Assembly: GCF_018873765.1 (NCBI RefSeq)
Contig: NC_057918.1
Coordinates: 10,672,862-10,736,861, forward strand
Origin: Telopea speciosissima
Lineage: Eukaryota > Streptophyta > Magnoliopsida > Proteales > Proteaceae
Length of the DNA: 64,000 nucleotides
Direction: 5' to 3'
The stretch's first letter is position 1. Each line of letters begins with the position of its first letter. Below are positions 1-11,900 of this stretch, piece after piece. The notes beneath the pieces were generated by a model. The model was not told the origin of the DNA. It ran no database searches and worked only from the letters and a program-made list of their open reading frames with translations. The translations under genes and the position numbers were made by a program.

Positions 1-478
1 GACGCACGACCGGGTGGCATTCTTTCTCCCTGTTCTTTTATAATTGTATCAGTGTCTTGGATCTTAGATGTTTACTTTTTGGAACTCTTAAATATTGAGG
101 TTTAGTTTAAGTTATCACATTCTGTGCACCTCACACCAGAGCTTGGAGGAGTTCAACTATCTTTGTAGATATGAATAGCATACACTTTCTTCATTTCAGA
201 TACTGAGAACATGGAAGTCAATTAATGCGTGTTGCTCTCTGTCAAAAGGAAAAGAACACTGAAATGCATAGGATTGTGTACTCGTCTGCTGTGCATGAGA
301 AAATCTGGATTAACTATGGGATTTAGACTCTGTTTTTCTCTGCTGATGTTTTTTATTTAAGTTAATGTCTTAGTAAATAATTCTTTTTTTCTGTTTGGAG
401 AATTAAGATCCCCATCCGCTGGTTAGTCTATGGTTATTGCATCATTTAGTGCTGTCTTTTCAAGTTTCCATTTTTTGC
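1..478. other. Unassigned AT-rich sequence
   Basis: No ORF, RNA gene or transposon terminus was recognised here. If the kinase gene below extends upstream, this is intron sequence, because no kinase exon can be found between here and 6085. Confidence 0.4.
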
Positions 479-1536
479 TGGTACAAAACCAAGGATCTGT
501 AAACAGTACCTGCAAGTAGGGAAGAGAGTAGAGAAAAGGATGGAGAAGCGGAGATTGCCTAAGGAGAGAGGCAACCGATAGATCATAGTTCAAAAACTCG
601 TCAAGATCTCGGAGATCTTAACCTGGTCGAGACGAGATTGCATACGTGATCTCAAACTTACATAGTTTTGGTTGAGTTTACTGAAATTTCGGCAAGATCT
701 AGAGAATCTCGGATATCTCGACCTGCTCGAGAAGAAACTACTCTCATTTCTTCTCGAACACTATGATATGACATTCATATGTCATGTAGATGGAGGACAA
801 TGCAAGTCAGCTCCATTAGACCATGAGTGTACTTGATCCAGCACATCATAGTTCATAACTTCATATCAGTAGACAATCACAAACTCATAGTATTGTATTG
901 TTAGGACATGGAAGACTTGGATGTCTATGTAATATGCATTGTTCAATGTACTTTGTAGTTTTTACATTAAGTCTTTAACTGTTTCTTAAATAATTATTCA
1001 GTATTATGTGTCTTCATCCATTATTGCATAATTTACTTGTTTTACTTCCAAATTATGTCTCATAGCACTCAAACAATGTGTAGAATAGGCAATATTACAT
1101 AAGGGTTCGACATTTACTGCCAACCAAGGGTGCAAATCCAAAACACCAAATTGGATGTTTTTATTTTACAATTTGAAGATGTAAATATGTTTATTAAGCC
1201 TAAAGTAAGCTTCCCTTAAAAGTATCGAACCCAACTATGGCCATTTGACCACTGAAAAAAAAATATATAGATCGTCTCGCTGAGATTCGAGACACCAAGC
1301 CGAGAGGAGTTTTTGAACCTTGCGATAGATTGCAATCTCCCCCCAACGTCTGTATTAATAGAACCAAAATAGTTACATCCATTGCTGGAATAGGAAAGAC
1401 AATCCTAGTCTGACTACAACTAGGAAACAACCCAAATAAGGAAATAACAAGGAAAGGAATAACAAAACAAAAAAACCAAAGAAACCATTTAGTCCACAAT
1501 AGGGACACTCCCCCTATTGTGGTACACAACTTGAAA
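479..1536 (-). repeat. LTR copy 1, split by a hAT insertion
   Basis: The left part (479-583) matches the start of LTR copy 3 at 2937. The right part (from 1323) continues the same LTR from the point of interruption, at the run of C that precedes AACGT. Removing 584-1322 and one 8-bp duplication restores a continuous LTR. Confidence 0.75.
584..1322. mobile_element. Non-autonomous hAT-type DNA transposon
   Basis: The 739-bp insert sits inside LTR copy 1. Its ends are inverted repeats: CATAGTTCAAAAACTC on the left and, reverse-complemented, CAAGGTTCAAAAACTC on the right. It is flanked by a perfect 8-bp direct repeat, CGATAGAT, at 576-583 and 1323-1330. Other LTR copies carry a single GATAGAT at the same place. 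An 8-bp TSD and CA...TG ends are typical of the hAT superfamily. No transposase is seen, so it is a non-autonomous copy. Confidence 0.85.
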
Positions 1537-2060
1537 ATCGCAATCTCCAACCCTCTCAAGGATATCTGGAATCAAGCTAAGCAAGCAACCAGGAAAGCTG
1601 GAATTATTTTCTGCAATCAAGATTTGACGGCAAATAGGGACCAGATTTGGTTTCCGATGAGTATCACACAGTAAGGGGAATTTTAGTTAACCATGGAGGA
1701 CCCGAGAAATTGCTGCAACCTCAACCCAGCAAATAGCAAACTGCTGAACTATCGGATTTTCGAGGCGTATGAGTGAGAATAAACTGCTGAACTATCGGAT
1801 TCACGCTCTGAGATTTCAGCAACCCCAGCTCTCGAAGCACACAGCAGTTGCTACAATATACTTTGAAGCAAGCATGAAACCCTTAGCTGCAGATTTAACG
1901 TCAGCTCGATTATCAGCAAGCATGCCCAGCAGAACGCAAATCAGAAAGAAAAGGGAGATAGTCAATCTTCTTCGCATCACATCCTTGGTCTGAACCTAAT
2001 CAACCAAAATCCGTACATGAAACCCTAGGTCTTCTTCTTGTATGAACTTGGGTTTCCTTC

Positions 2061-2308
2061 TGCAAGTAAGGAAGAGAGAAGAGGAGATTGCCCAAGGAAG
2101 AGAGGCAACCGATAGATTGCAGTCTCCCCCCAACGTATGTATTAATAGAACCAAAATAGTTACAATCATTGCTGGAATAAGAAAGACAATCCTAGTCTAA
2201 CTACTACTAGGAAACAACCAAATAAGGAAATAACAAAACAAAAGCAACTAAAGAAACTACTTAGTCCATGATAGGGACACTCCCCCTATCGTGGTACATA
2301 ACTTGACG
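2061..2308 (-). repeat. LTR copy 2, truncated
   Basis: It matches LTR copies 1 and 3 but lacks the first ~30 bases. The neighbouring end of internal segment 1, including its primer-binding site, is also missing. The junction falls at a short CTGCAAG match present in both partner sequences, consistent with a microhomology deletion. Confidence 0.65.
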
Positions 2309-2936
2309 ATTGCAATCTTCAACCCTCTCAAGGATATCCGGAATCAAGCTAAGCAACCAACCAGGAAAGCTGCAATTATTTTCTGCAACCAAGATTTGAC
2401 GGCAAACAGGGACCAGATTTGGTTTCTGATATGTATCACACAGTAAGGGGAATTTTAGTTAACCACGGACGACTCAAGAAATTGCTGCAACCTAAAATCC
2501 CAACCTCAACCCATCAAATCGCAAACTGCTGAACAATCGGATTGTCGAGGCATATGTGTGAGAAAAAACTTCGGAATTATCTGCTGAACAATCAGATTCA
2601 CACTCTGAGATTTCAGTAACCCCAGCTATCGTAGCACACAGCAGTAGCTACAATAAACTTCGAAGCAAGCATGAAACCCTTAGCTGCAGATTCAACGTCC
2701 GTTCGATTATCAGCAAGTATGCCCAGCAGAATGCAAACCAGAAAAAAAAGGTAGATAGCTGATCTTCTTCTCATCACGTCCTTGGTCTGAACCTAATCAA
2801 CCGAAATCAGTACATGAAATCCTAGTTCTTCTTCTACTATGGACTAGGGTTTCCTTCTACAAACCAAAAACCCAAAAACGACTCTCAAAACGGCTGCCAC
2901 GGAGAGAATCAGGTACTGGTTACATCTCTGATACCA

Positions 2937-3232
2937 TGCGACAAAACCAAGGATCTGTAACCAGTACCTGCTAGTAGGGAAGTGAGAAGAGAGTAGGATG
3001 GAGAAGAGAAGATTGCCCAAGGAGAGAGGCAACTGATAGATTGCAGTCTCCCCCCAACGTATGTATTAATAGAACCAAAATTGTTACAATCATTGCTGGA
3101 ATAGGAAAGACAATCCTAGTCTAACTATGACTAGGAAACAACCCAAAAAGGAAATAACAAAACAAAAGCAACTAAAGAAACTACTTAGTCCATGATAGAG
3201 ACACTCCCCCTATTGTGGTACATAACTTAACA
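2937..3232 (-). repeat. LTR copy 3 (5' LTR on the minus strand) with adjacent primer-binding site
   Basis: About 296 bp, reading TGTTAAGTTATG... to ...GTCGCA on the minus strand. The primer-binding site TGGTATCAGAG follows immediately (2936 downward). This is the most complete LTR of the array. Confidence 0.7.
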
Positions 3233-3355
3233 ACTACCCGTGAAGCGACTTGTTTTGGGTGGGGATATATCTCATTCGCTGGTATATATGACCAGAGCTT
3301 AAACAATCTGATTCTGTTGGGTTTGTAATTGACATGAAGAGGGTCTTATCTAAAT

Positions 3356-3525
3356 AGGGCGGGCCTTGGTGCAATGGTAAAGTGTGCTCCATTGTGACCA
3401 AATGGTCACGGATTTGAGTCTGGAAACAGCCTCTTTGTGAATGCAAGGGTAAGGCTGCATACATTTGACCCTCCCCAGACCCCACAGTGGCGGGAGCCTC
3501 ATGCACTGGGTACACCCTTTTTTTA
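3356..3525 (+). mobile_element. tRNA-derived SINE, Au type, with 16-bp TSD
   Basis: The 170-bp insert starts with a degenerate tRNA-like head (A box around TGGTGCAATGG, B box around GGATTTGAGTC). It continues with the Au SINE body: GGTAAGGCTGC, CCCTCCCCAGACCCC, and GGGTACACCC followed by a T run. It is bounded by a perfect 16-bp direct repeat, AGGGTCTTATCTAAAT, at 3340-3355 and 3526-3541. The family name comes from recognising the conserved body motifs; the boundaries come from the TSD. Confidence 0.85.
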
Positions 3526-3946
3526 AGGGTCTTATCTAAATGTGGATGCACAATACATGAACCAGAAAACGTTTCAGATATAAGGAAGTTAAAATACTAC
3601 CATCTAAACGGTCCTGAAATATCTATTAAATGATGCCCATAACGTACACAGTTGGTAATTATTGATGATAGTTTCTGAAATATATTTCAGATTTTGTGCT
3701 TTAGTGGGAAATATCTTTTGAAATTTAAGATCTCTTGTAAAAATCTTGCCAAAATTCAATCGAAAATGAGAGAAATTTCTACAAATTCGCCTATTTAGAT
3801 CAGACTACCACAGAAAGGTCCGAAATCACTTAACCCCCCTCTCTTTTGTGCATGTGATTAGTTGTTTGATATGAAACTCATGTGTCTTCTTCCTCCTCCT
3901 CGTCCTTCTTATGTTATTTTTGAGATTTCCTAGGACCTGTGCTCAG

Positions 3947-4054
3947 ATGAATGATGAAATAAGGATCTTTCAACCTATTGATGTACTAACCCAGGCGCCC
4001 TCTGGGGATCCTTTCTTGCTGAGAGTTAGGAATGTCTCTGATGAGTCGAAATGA
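3947..4054 (+). other. Unrecognised exon-like ORF of 35 codons
   Basis: A short open frame begins with ATG directly after an acceptor-like TGCTCAG and ends at TGA. Its translation (MNDEIRIFQPIDVLTQ..., ending ...LRVRNVSDESK) has a composition more like a real protein than the surrounding AT-rich intron. I do not recognise the family. It could be a relic exon carried in by a transposon or a chance ORF. The rest of 3526-5065 shows nothing I can assign. Confidence 0.2.
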
Positions 4055-5065
4055 CCCGACAAAGCATTCATTTGGATCATCTTCCTTCTCGATCGTGAGC
4101 AATCACAAAAAACAAATCTTCATTTGTCTTGCACAGCTATAGTATGGTTCAACACCACAAGCTCGTCAATGCCAGGATTTCATGGATTCACTTGGAATTG
4201 ATTGGTGAAATTCTTGTTATGTTGTGCATAAATAAGAATTTGAGACAAAGCCCAGTTTTCTGGGTTAAGTATCTCAAAGTTCAGCTTTTCTGTTACTTGC
4301 ATGGAACATGCAAGGACAACCTATGGGAGTGACTTGGAACTTTTATTTTCAAAATTTGTGTTTCAACATGTTAATAAAGACAGGTGTAATGTTATTATGA
4401 TTAGCTGATTATTCAACAAACTAGCCATCATACTTAATGTTAAATTTACTTAAATTTTATTATCTATGTAAAAGTAAAATTAGAATACATATATATGTAA
4501 CGAACATGTGAAATGATTAAGTGGAACCCACACGTGTTTTACATATTATATTTAATGTTCTACAACTAAAGATCAATATTATATTTATTTATGATACATT
4601 GTAGACCAATTATTTATATCCTACTCTTTTCATTTTGAGTCACTCAGTTATAATGTATTTGTGCTTCGTTCTTTTTGGATGAGGATGCCATTCTTCCGAG
4701 TAATTTATTGGTTTTAATGTTCAAAAATCATTTGTCAGCGCCATGTTGGCCACTAGCTTATTGTCCATGGTTGATAGCAAATCTTCAGTTCTTAGATATA
4801 TGTTTCATCTTATATGCGATTTCAAATATTCCTGAAATTCACATTAAATGTCTCAGTTAGAAGATATTTTCCAGAGATCAAAATGGTGAACCTTGCTTTG
4901 GGAAAAGTTATGAAAGCCTTTAGCATGTTTTTGTGCATGGAATACATCACCCATTTTTTAGAACATCCTTCACCTTCTTACTAAATTTACTCGACCTTTA
5001 TTTAACTAGCCTAGCACTAAGTGCATTCAAATTAAGTTTACAGTGGTGATGTAAAATTTCCTTTT

Positions 5066-5187
5066 AAGGTTGCTCCAGTGCGACCTAGAGGTCCCGGGTT
5101 CGGGTTGGGAAACAGCCTCTCCATGAAGCGGGGGTAAGGCTGCGTACATTATGACCCTCCCCAGACCCCACAGTGGTGTGAGCCTCG
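5066..5187 (+). mobile_element. Truncated Au-type SINE
   Basis: It shares the B-box region (GTCCCGGGTTCGGGTTGG), GGTAAGGCTGCGTACATT and CCCTCCCCAGACCCC with the SINE at 3356. The A-box head and the 3' tail are missing, and no TSD was found. This is an older or broken copy. Confidence 0.7.
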
Positions 5188-6085
5188 TCTGAATATGTAT
5201 GTTTAGATGCCACAGGCCTTTCTTTACTGGCCCAATGTAATGAGGACATACATAATAACAAAACTAGTAGTAATAATAACAAAAACAAAAAAACTACAAC
5301 AACAATGAGAAAATAATAGTTATGATGACAGTAACAATATTAGTATTAGAAAATTTTAGTTCGAAAATTTGGCTATGGCGAATACCTTGATATGTTGATG
5401 AGTCCAACACAACATGACAATTCTATGTAGGCAACTTAATACGTTGTTTTTCAACGGCTGTTTGTAGACCTGAATTCTCACTTATTGGTTTTATGTTACA
5501 CACAGTTTGTTAGTTAAATTTAAGAGTTTTTGGGTGTTTTGGATTCACTGAGGTCAGTGGGTCCAAAGCATGCGCATATGTGTTTGTTTTTACTTGCTAA
5601 CACAATCACCGTTTACTTTCTTAAAGGGGTCAGGTACATTCTTTCATATGCTAATCCATTTCCTTAGCTCCATTATTGAGGCTTCTATTCTTAGTAAGAA
5701 CCGAGAAGCATCTGTTTAGTGTTTCATGCAATTGTTAGGGGACTATTTCCTTAGTAATGATTCTTAGGCTGGTCAATGAAGTCTTTGACATACATTATGA
5801 TAAGATTTTCTATATATAGGAAGCAATGGAATATGTGTTTACCTCCTTGTTATTTGCAAAGTGTGTGGTTCCCGTTTCTGTGTTTTCTTTCTGGATTTTT
5901 GTTAGGCGACATTGTTTTCATGTAACCTTTGTTCACAGTTCTGGCACAACAGTATTTTGTTTCTTTTTGCATGGAAGAATAAACTTTGGTTCTCCATTGA
6001 GAATTGCTTTCAGTCAACTCTTGCTCTTCGACCTTTCTATTTTACATTATAGATTTTCTGGTAACGAACATTTTATATGCTGTAG

Positions 6086-8870
6086 GGTCCCTGCCTCTCC
6101 CGTGGTCCATTAGAATGAAAATTGCACTTGGCGCTGCAAAAGGGCTTGCTTTTCTTCATGAAGAAGCACAAAGGCCAGTGATATATCGGGATTTTAAAAC
6201 ATCTAATATCCTGTTAGATGCGGTATGTGACAATTACTCGGAGTAAAAAACATCATGTTTTCCCATTATATTACAAATTTTCTAAATCATGCTTTTTCAG
6301 GACTACAATGCGAAGCTTTCTGACTTTGGACTTGCCAAAGATGGTCCTGAGGGGGATAAGACGCATGTATCTACCCGAGTGATGGGAACATATGGATATG
6401 CAGCCCCAGAATATGTGATGACAGGTGATGCTCAAGTTGCATCTTTATTTTGGATGTTGCTTGCTTTTCTTTCTGTGTTTGGCTAACATAGAATCCATGC
6501 GATGCACGGAAAATTTAAAAATTTTAAAAATATATCTAGTTAATATGCAGAATAAAAGGAAAAAATTTAGAGTGGGCAGCATATAATTTAAGGGAGAAAT
6601 AACATAAAATTGAGTGTGTGTGTGTGTGTTTCGACAAATAGTTGTCATAAACATGCTGAGAAAAATAATTTAATAATATCAAACAATTTTTTTCTTAATT
6701 TTTAAGTAAAAGAAATAACCTATTAATTACTTGAACCCACAATGAAACTCCAAATAACCTATGTACTCTGTCAAATCTCTGCTACATCAGAATATCTGAT
6801 GCATCCATCAGTCACATTTTAATGAAGGAAAAAAGAGGGAGAAAGAGCAGTATGCGTATGCTAAAAAAAGGGGGGGGGGGGAAATTATTACACGATTGAT
6901 AGTGGTGTATCCCTTCAGACCCATTGCCAAAAGGAGCTAAAAATAAGAAATTTTGGATCGGAGTTATTGTCTTCTGTCTTGGCTGTTCAGTTATAAATCT
7001 CCAACATATGAAAAAATTGGTTCCAAAAGAAAGAGGTCATTGTGTTTCAAACATCTTAGTTGTCTACTTCCTCCCCTATGATTAGTGAAATCTCTCTCTC
7101 CCTGCCACACCCGCAGCACTTAGTGATGAATGACTCAGAATAATCAAAATTTCAGAACAAAATAAGAAGAAAAATTCAATATATTGTAATACATGCATTG
7201 ACCAACACAGACCTTCATTTGCATGACTCACCATGTTCAAGTTCCAAGATCTATTGCTCTTTTTGTCTCACAACGTGTATTTGATTTGCTCCGACCCCAT
7301 TTCATGATACAGGTTCCTCAACCTTCTTATCAAGAGAGGCAGTATAATTGGGACTTGGGAGTATTTTTATTGAGATGGAAAGACATGTGAGATAGGCAAA
7401 TGAGGGTTCTATTTTGCAGAAAAAAAAGTGTGATAAGGAAATGCATGTATGGTATTTTACCAAAAAGTGTGATAAGGGGAAAAATTTTAAGGGTTTTTGG
7501 GAGTGAGAGTGACATGCAATTGTGTAAAAATGAAGAACATAGTTGTCAAGGTGACACAACTACACAAGGCGGTGGAGGGCCGCCTAACATCATTTAGTTG
7601 GTACAATATGTACATTATATCATAAAAAATTAACACTAAGCCACATCAAGTCATCAAAAACCAACTACATCATAAATTAATTAAAATATTAAATTTTATA
7701 TTATTAAAACAAATAAGTAAATAACAAGTTAACGACTAAAAATATATATAATCATAGAATCATAGTTTAAAAAAAAAAGAAGCATTAGAATGAGGCCTTA
7801 CTTGAGAAGTACCAAATATTGATAAATGATCATAGATTTTGTAAAATGATAAATTTAGCTAGACAAATCAGAGAACAGAATACTAGTTCAGAGCAGGAAC
7901 ATGTTATATAAATATAAACAGAATAGGAAGACATCTGATAAATTTAGGTAGACAAATCAGAGACCATGAGACCTTACATGGGAAGTAGCTGCCCTGATCC
8001 TCTTTCTCCTCTGGACTTCCACTCGCACCTAACGTAATCTGCAGGAGGTAGGCTCGTTAAACTCTTGCTAATGCTAAACTCCATATCATCTCCAACTCCA
8101 AGAAAAACTTTCCACAAGTCATAACAGAGAAGAAGAAGAAGAAGAAGATTGCATTACTACGTAAGTTACGTAACAGAGAAGAAGAAAATGAGCAGTGGTA
8201 AAGGAGGGAGCGGTGGTAAAAAAAAAAAAACAAATTGAAAAACAGAAGAAGAAGATGAACAATGGTAGGAGAAGTCACGGGTTCAAACAAATGCTATGCA
8301 ATTTGAGTTTATTTTAATTATCAGAAAAAAAAGAAGATGAACAGCGGTAAGGAGTGAACAGTGAGCACTGAGCTGCGGTTAAAAAGAAAAAACAGAGCAG
8401 AAAAAGAAGACTGAGCAGCAGTTTAAAAAAAAAGGAGAAGAAGAGGAAGATGAACAGCTGAGAAACAGAGAAGGGAAGAAAGAAGAACACTATTACACTA
8501 ATTTACTTACCTTGCCGGAGTCCGAGTAGCTGTAGGAAGACTCACCGAAGCCGTAGTAGTAGCGAGAGAAAACTTGTCAGTGCCGGAATCGATGGAGAAA
8601 ATCGCCGCCGCCAGTGGTTTCTAGATTTCGCCCAAACATGCGAGAGATGCTCGAGGTTGAGGATTTTGGAAATTGGAGGTAGGGTTTAGAAAGGGCCTTT
8701 TATAGGCTTGATCCCAAATATCCCATGTAGCTCAGTCTAGAGACTCCATTTACACCTGCCAATGACAACGTAGGAAATGGAATAAAAGAAAATACATGAA
8801 ACACAGAAAAGCAACCACCTTGGCCACAAGGCATGCTAAGGTGTAACCTTTCTTGACTCTTGTAAGGCGT

Positions 8871-8911
<41 letters not shown>

Positions 8912-11900
8912 GAAAGATTTTAGGGAGTTGGGAGTGGGGGAGCAGGTAAAAATGAAGAATTTTGGGATGTGGGGAAGAGAGAGAAGTTAAGATTTGGTAG
9001 GGATGTGGAGAGAATCTAGGTGGAAGATATGTTTCCTTGAGATCCTAATCTATCTGATTTTGTTAATGTCCATTAGATTGAAATCTTCATAATTCCGTGG
9101 ACATAGATTTAGTTGCTGAACCATGGGATTTTAGATGGAGTGGATGTGAAGGCAGTCTTTCATTGCTACTATGTCTTGCCTAAGATCTTTGCGAGGAATG
9201 CCCTATTGCTTTTACATGTTGCCCTATAAGAATTCTAAATTTCAGTGAATTTGTGTGGAAAGATAGCAGATATCAGTATTTTGTGGAGGGGTTTCATGGT
9301 GGATCCAACAGCCGGAGGTGAAAAGTGGATGGAGCTCCAAAATCTGGTTGGTTCAGCACTTAGTGGAGGGGAATTAAGATCTTTGCTAGGAATGCCCTAT
9401 TGCTTTTACATGTTGCCCTATAAGAATTTTAAATGTCAGTGAATTTGTGTTAAAAGATAGCGGATATCAGTATTTTGTGAAGGGGTTTCATGGTGGATGA
9501 AGGATCCAACAGCCGGAGGGTGAAAAGTGGATGGAGCGCCGAAATCTGGCTGGCATAAGTAGTCTGAATGATCGGTGGGTGCGTTCAGCACTTAGTGGAT
9601 GGAAAAGAATGAACATAGTCTCAAGAATATTGTGGTGTTTGCTTTGAAAACCTTTTATTGAATAGATGTTGAAGTAGAAGATGAATATATTGCCAAAGCG
9701 AGGATCGAGCACTTGGTTTCGGGCCGGTCAGGCCCAAAAGGCCAAAACCGAGATGTGCCAGATCTCTTTTCGTGGTTTCGACCATCGGCCTCCCTGGAAT
9801 GAAACCCAAGGTCGAAACTTGGGTTTTGACCTTGGGTTTCGTTTTGGCCACACCCGAAACCGAGACAACTTGGAGTTTGATCAGTTTTGACTGAGAGTTA
9901 GTTCCATGTGCCAAAGTGAGAACAAAAAATTGTGGAAGATGAAAATGGCCTTTCTTTAGGGCATGAAAGTCTAGAGTTCAAATTTTTGGTCTCATAGGCC
10001 TTCCTTCATGGCAAATCCTCTATCTCTCCTTTTGGTGTTTGGTTGTGTAAAACTTGAGAGGAGAAGAAAATCTGAGCAGAAATAGTTGTAGGGAGGGAAG
10101 GAATTTCACACACGCACAACCACTCTCTTGAGCAAAACAATAATTTCAATATTCAAGTTTCTGTCTCCATCGTTGGGTTACACTGTTTAAATAAACAAAC
10201 CGAAAAGAGTCATATTTAGGATAGGAAACTGAAACTGACTTGTTTTTAAACTATATATGTCCTACGTACTCAACAAATAAAATACTTGAAAATAAATAAA
10301 CTAACTAAATAACTACTTCCAACCCTCAGTAGACCAAAACCCCAGGTTGGACCGGTTTTGACTGGGTTTGGGCTTCCAAACTCGGTCATGCTGTTCCAAC
10401 CAGTCAAGTTGCTACTGCAGCAATTCTCCTCCTCTGAAAAAAAAATTCGACTCCGTCGAGTTTGGAAAAGGACCAAGGAGGCCGTCTAAGGCAACACGCT
10501 GGAGGAGGAACAATTTGCTATTTTCTTGAGTTTAATCTTGAAGAAATCTTTCTACTTGATATGCCACCTGTACATCATCCTCTATTGTAGGCAGCCGACT
10601 GGATGCAAGTAAATCACTGATTTGAGGGTGCGATGAAGTTATTCTTCATATTCAGGGAGTTCACTTCTATTGTTAAGAAGAGTAGATAGATTGAGTTGAT
10701 TATGTAATCTGGAAGATAAATTTACATCACATCAAGGATAATTTGGTTCAATGAGTTATGATTTGAGGAGTATGCGAAACTACCTTCCTGGAAAAGAAAG
10801 CTGGTGCTGAAAGTAAGGATTACGGATCATATTAGAGGGGGAGGGGGGGGGGGTACTATATTCTTTCAAATCACTAATTCTTGATGGAGTTGCAACGTGA
10901 TAATAGGTTTTTAATGCTAATGTATTTTAAGAGGAAGTGGATGGGGCAGTGGTTATCTGTATTGTCCAAATGCTTTTCTGTTTCTTTCATCTAAGATGTC
11001 TATAGCTACTTCGGGAAGCCTTTTGATGGGTATAGTTTTGTAAGGATTTTGGAATAGCTTTTGGTAAATGTATTTGGGAGTCTTACTGGCGGTGACTAAT
11101 AAAGGTTTTCAGCATAAAGCTTTTCTAGAAAGAGGTACAAATGCTACCTTTATCTCAAGATGCTCAGTTGGAGATGTGGATATGGAGATGAGCTGGGCCA
11201 CTTAATCCATGATACTCGAAGACAGCCAAACATGGATGTCTTTTGTTCTCAAAATAACGAGATAGAGATATGGATTTGATTTCTGATGCCATGATTTTAT
11301 TTTAGTTTTTAGTCAAATCGGCTTAACTCAATTCGCTTGAGCCTGGTCCCAGCTAATTGTTAATGAATGTATTGGTTTGAAGTTGAGAAGTTGCATTCCA
11401 GTATCCCATGTAATGCGCCTTCAATTGTTGGTCTTTTTTGTTTTTGAAGGGGGGGAGGGGGGAGAATCCAGATGGAGATGAACCAGGTCCAATTTGGGTT
11501 TTTTGTTCAGTAGGATATCTAGGGTATTTAATTTTATGCCTAATCTTGTAATTGAAATTTATTTTTATTAGAATGGTTGCTGTCAAATAGGAGATTGAGT
11601 TAGTTTCCTTATTTATTTCCTTGTTGGAATCAATTTTGATTCTTAGAGTTATGTAATCTGTCATTGTGAATGAACTTCCCTTTCTTATTCTTGCTATACT
11701 GCCATCGTGTTTCCTGCTCTATTCTGGTTTGGGAATAGTTGCAGCTTCATAGAGAGTTCTTCCTTTCGAAGTGTGGCTGTTTTCCGCCTCTTGCTTTGGC
11801 TGGTGGTCGAAGGCAGTAACTTCCCCCTCCCCCTCCATGATTTGGTTGCCTTAATTTTTCCCCACACTTTCCTTATTACCCCACTCTCTTCTTTAGTACT

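Larger units (their letters stand above)
479..3232 (-). mobile_element. Rearranged three-LTR array of a short non-coding LTR retrotransposon
   Basis: Three copies of one LTR-like unit lie at 479-1536 (interrupted by a hAT element), 2061-2308 (truncated) and 2937-3232. They are separated by two related internal segments, 1537-2060 and 2309-2936. On the minus strand the LTR runs TG...CA, and the full internal copy begins at 2936 with TGGTATCAGAG, the classical primer-binding site for initiator Met-tRNA. A pyrimidine-rich stretch after each LTR on the plus strand fits the complement of a polypurine tract. No gag or pol coding is visible, so this is a non-autonomous TRIM/LARD-like element. The LTR-internal-LTR-internal-LTR order suggests unequal recombination between copies. 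The 5-bp flanks of the whole array do not match, which fits recombination. Confidence 0.75.

Noticed and set aside
5826-6113. Plus-strand ORF of 95 codons just before the first kinase exon
   Set aside because: It lies in intron sequence, is Phe/Val-rich without domain features, and overlaps the real splice acceptor at 6085.
6445-6654. Minus-strand ORF opposite the kinase intron start
   Set aside because: It is AT-rich with a (GT)n run and low-complexity translation. A shadow frame.
8057-8290. Minus-strand ORF rich in Phe and Ser
   Set aside because: It comes from an A/G-rich repetitive tract and is not protein-like.
8873-8910. CRISPR-like or satellite array
   Set aside because: It is a simple AG dinucleotide run. 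No spaced repeats of CRISPR type occur anywhere in the window.
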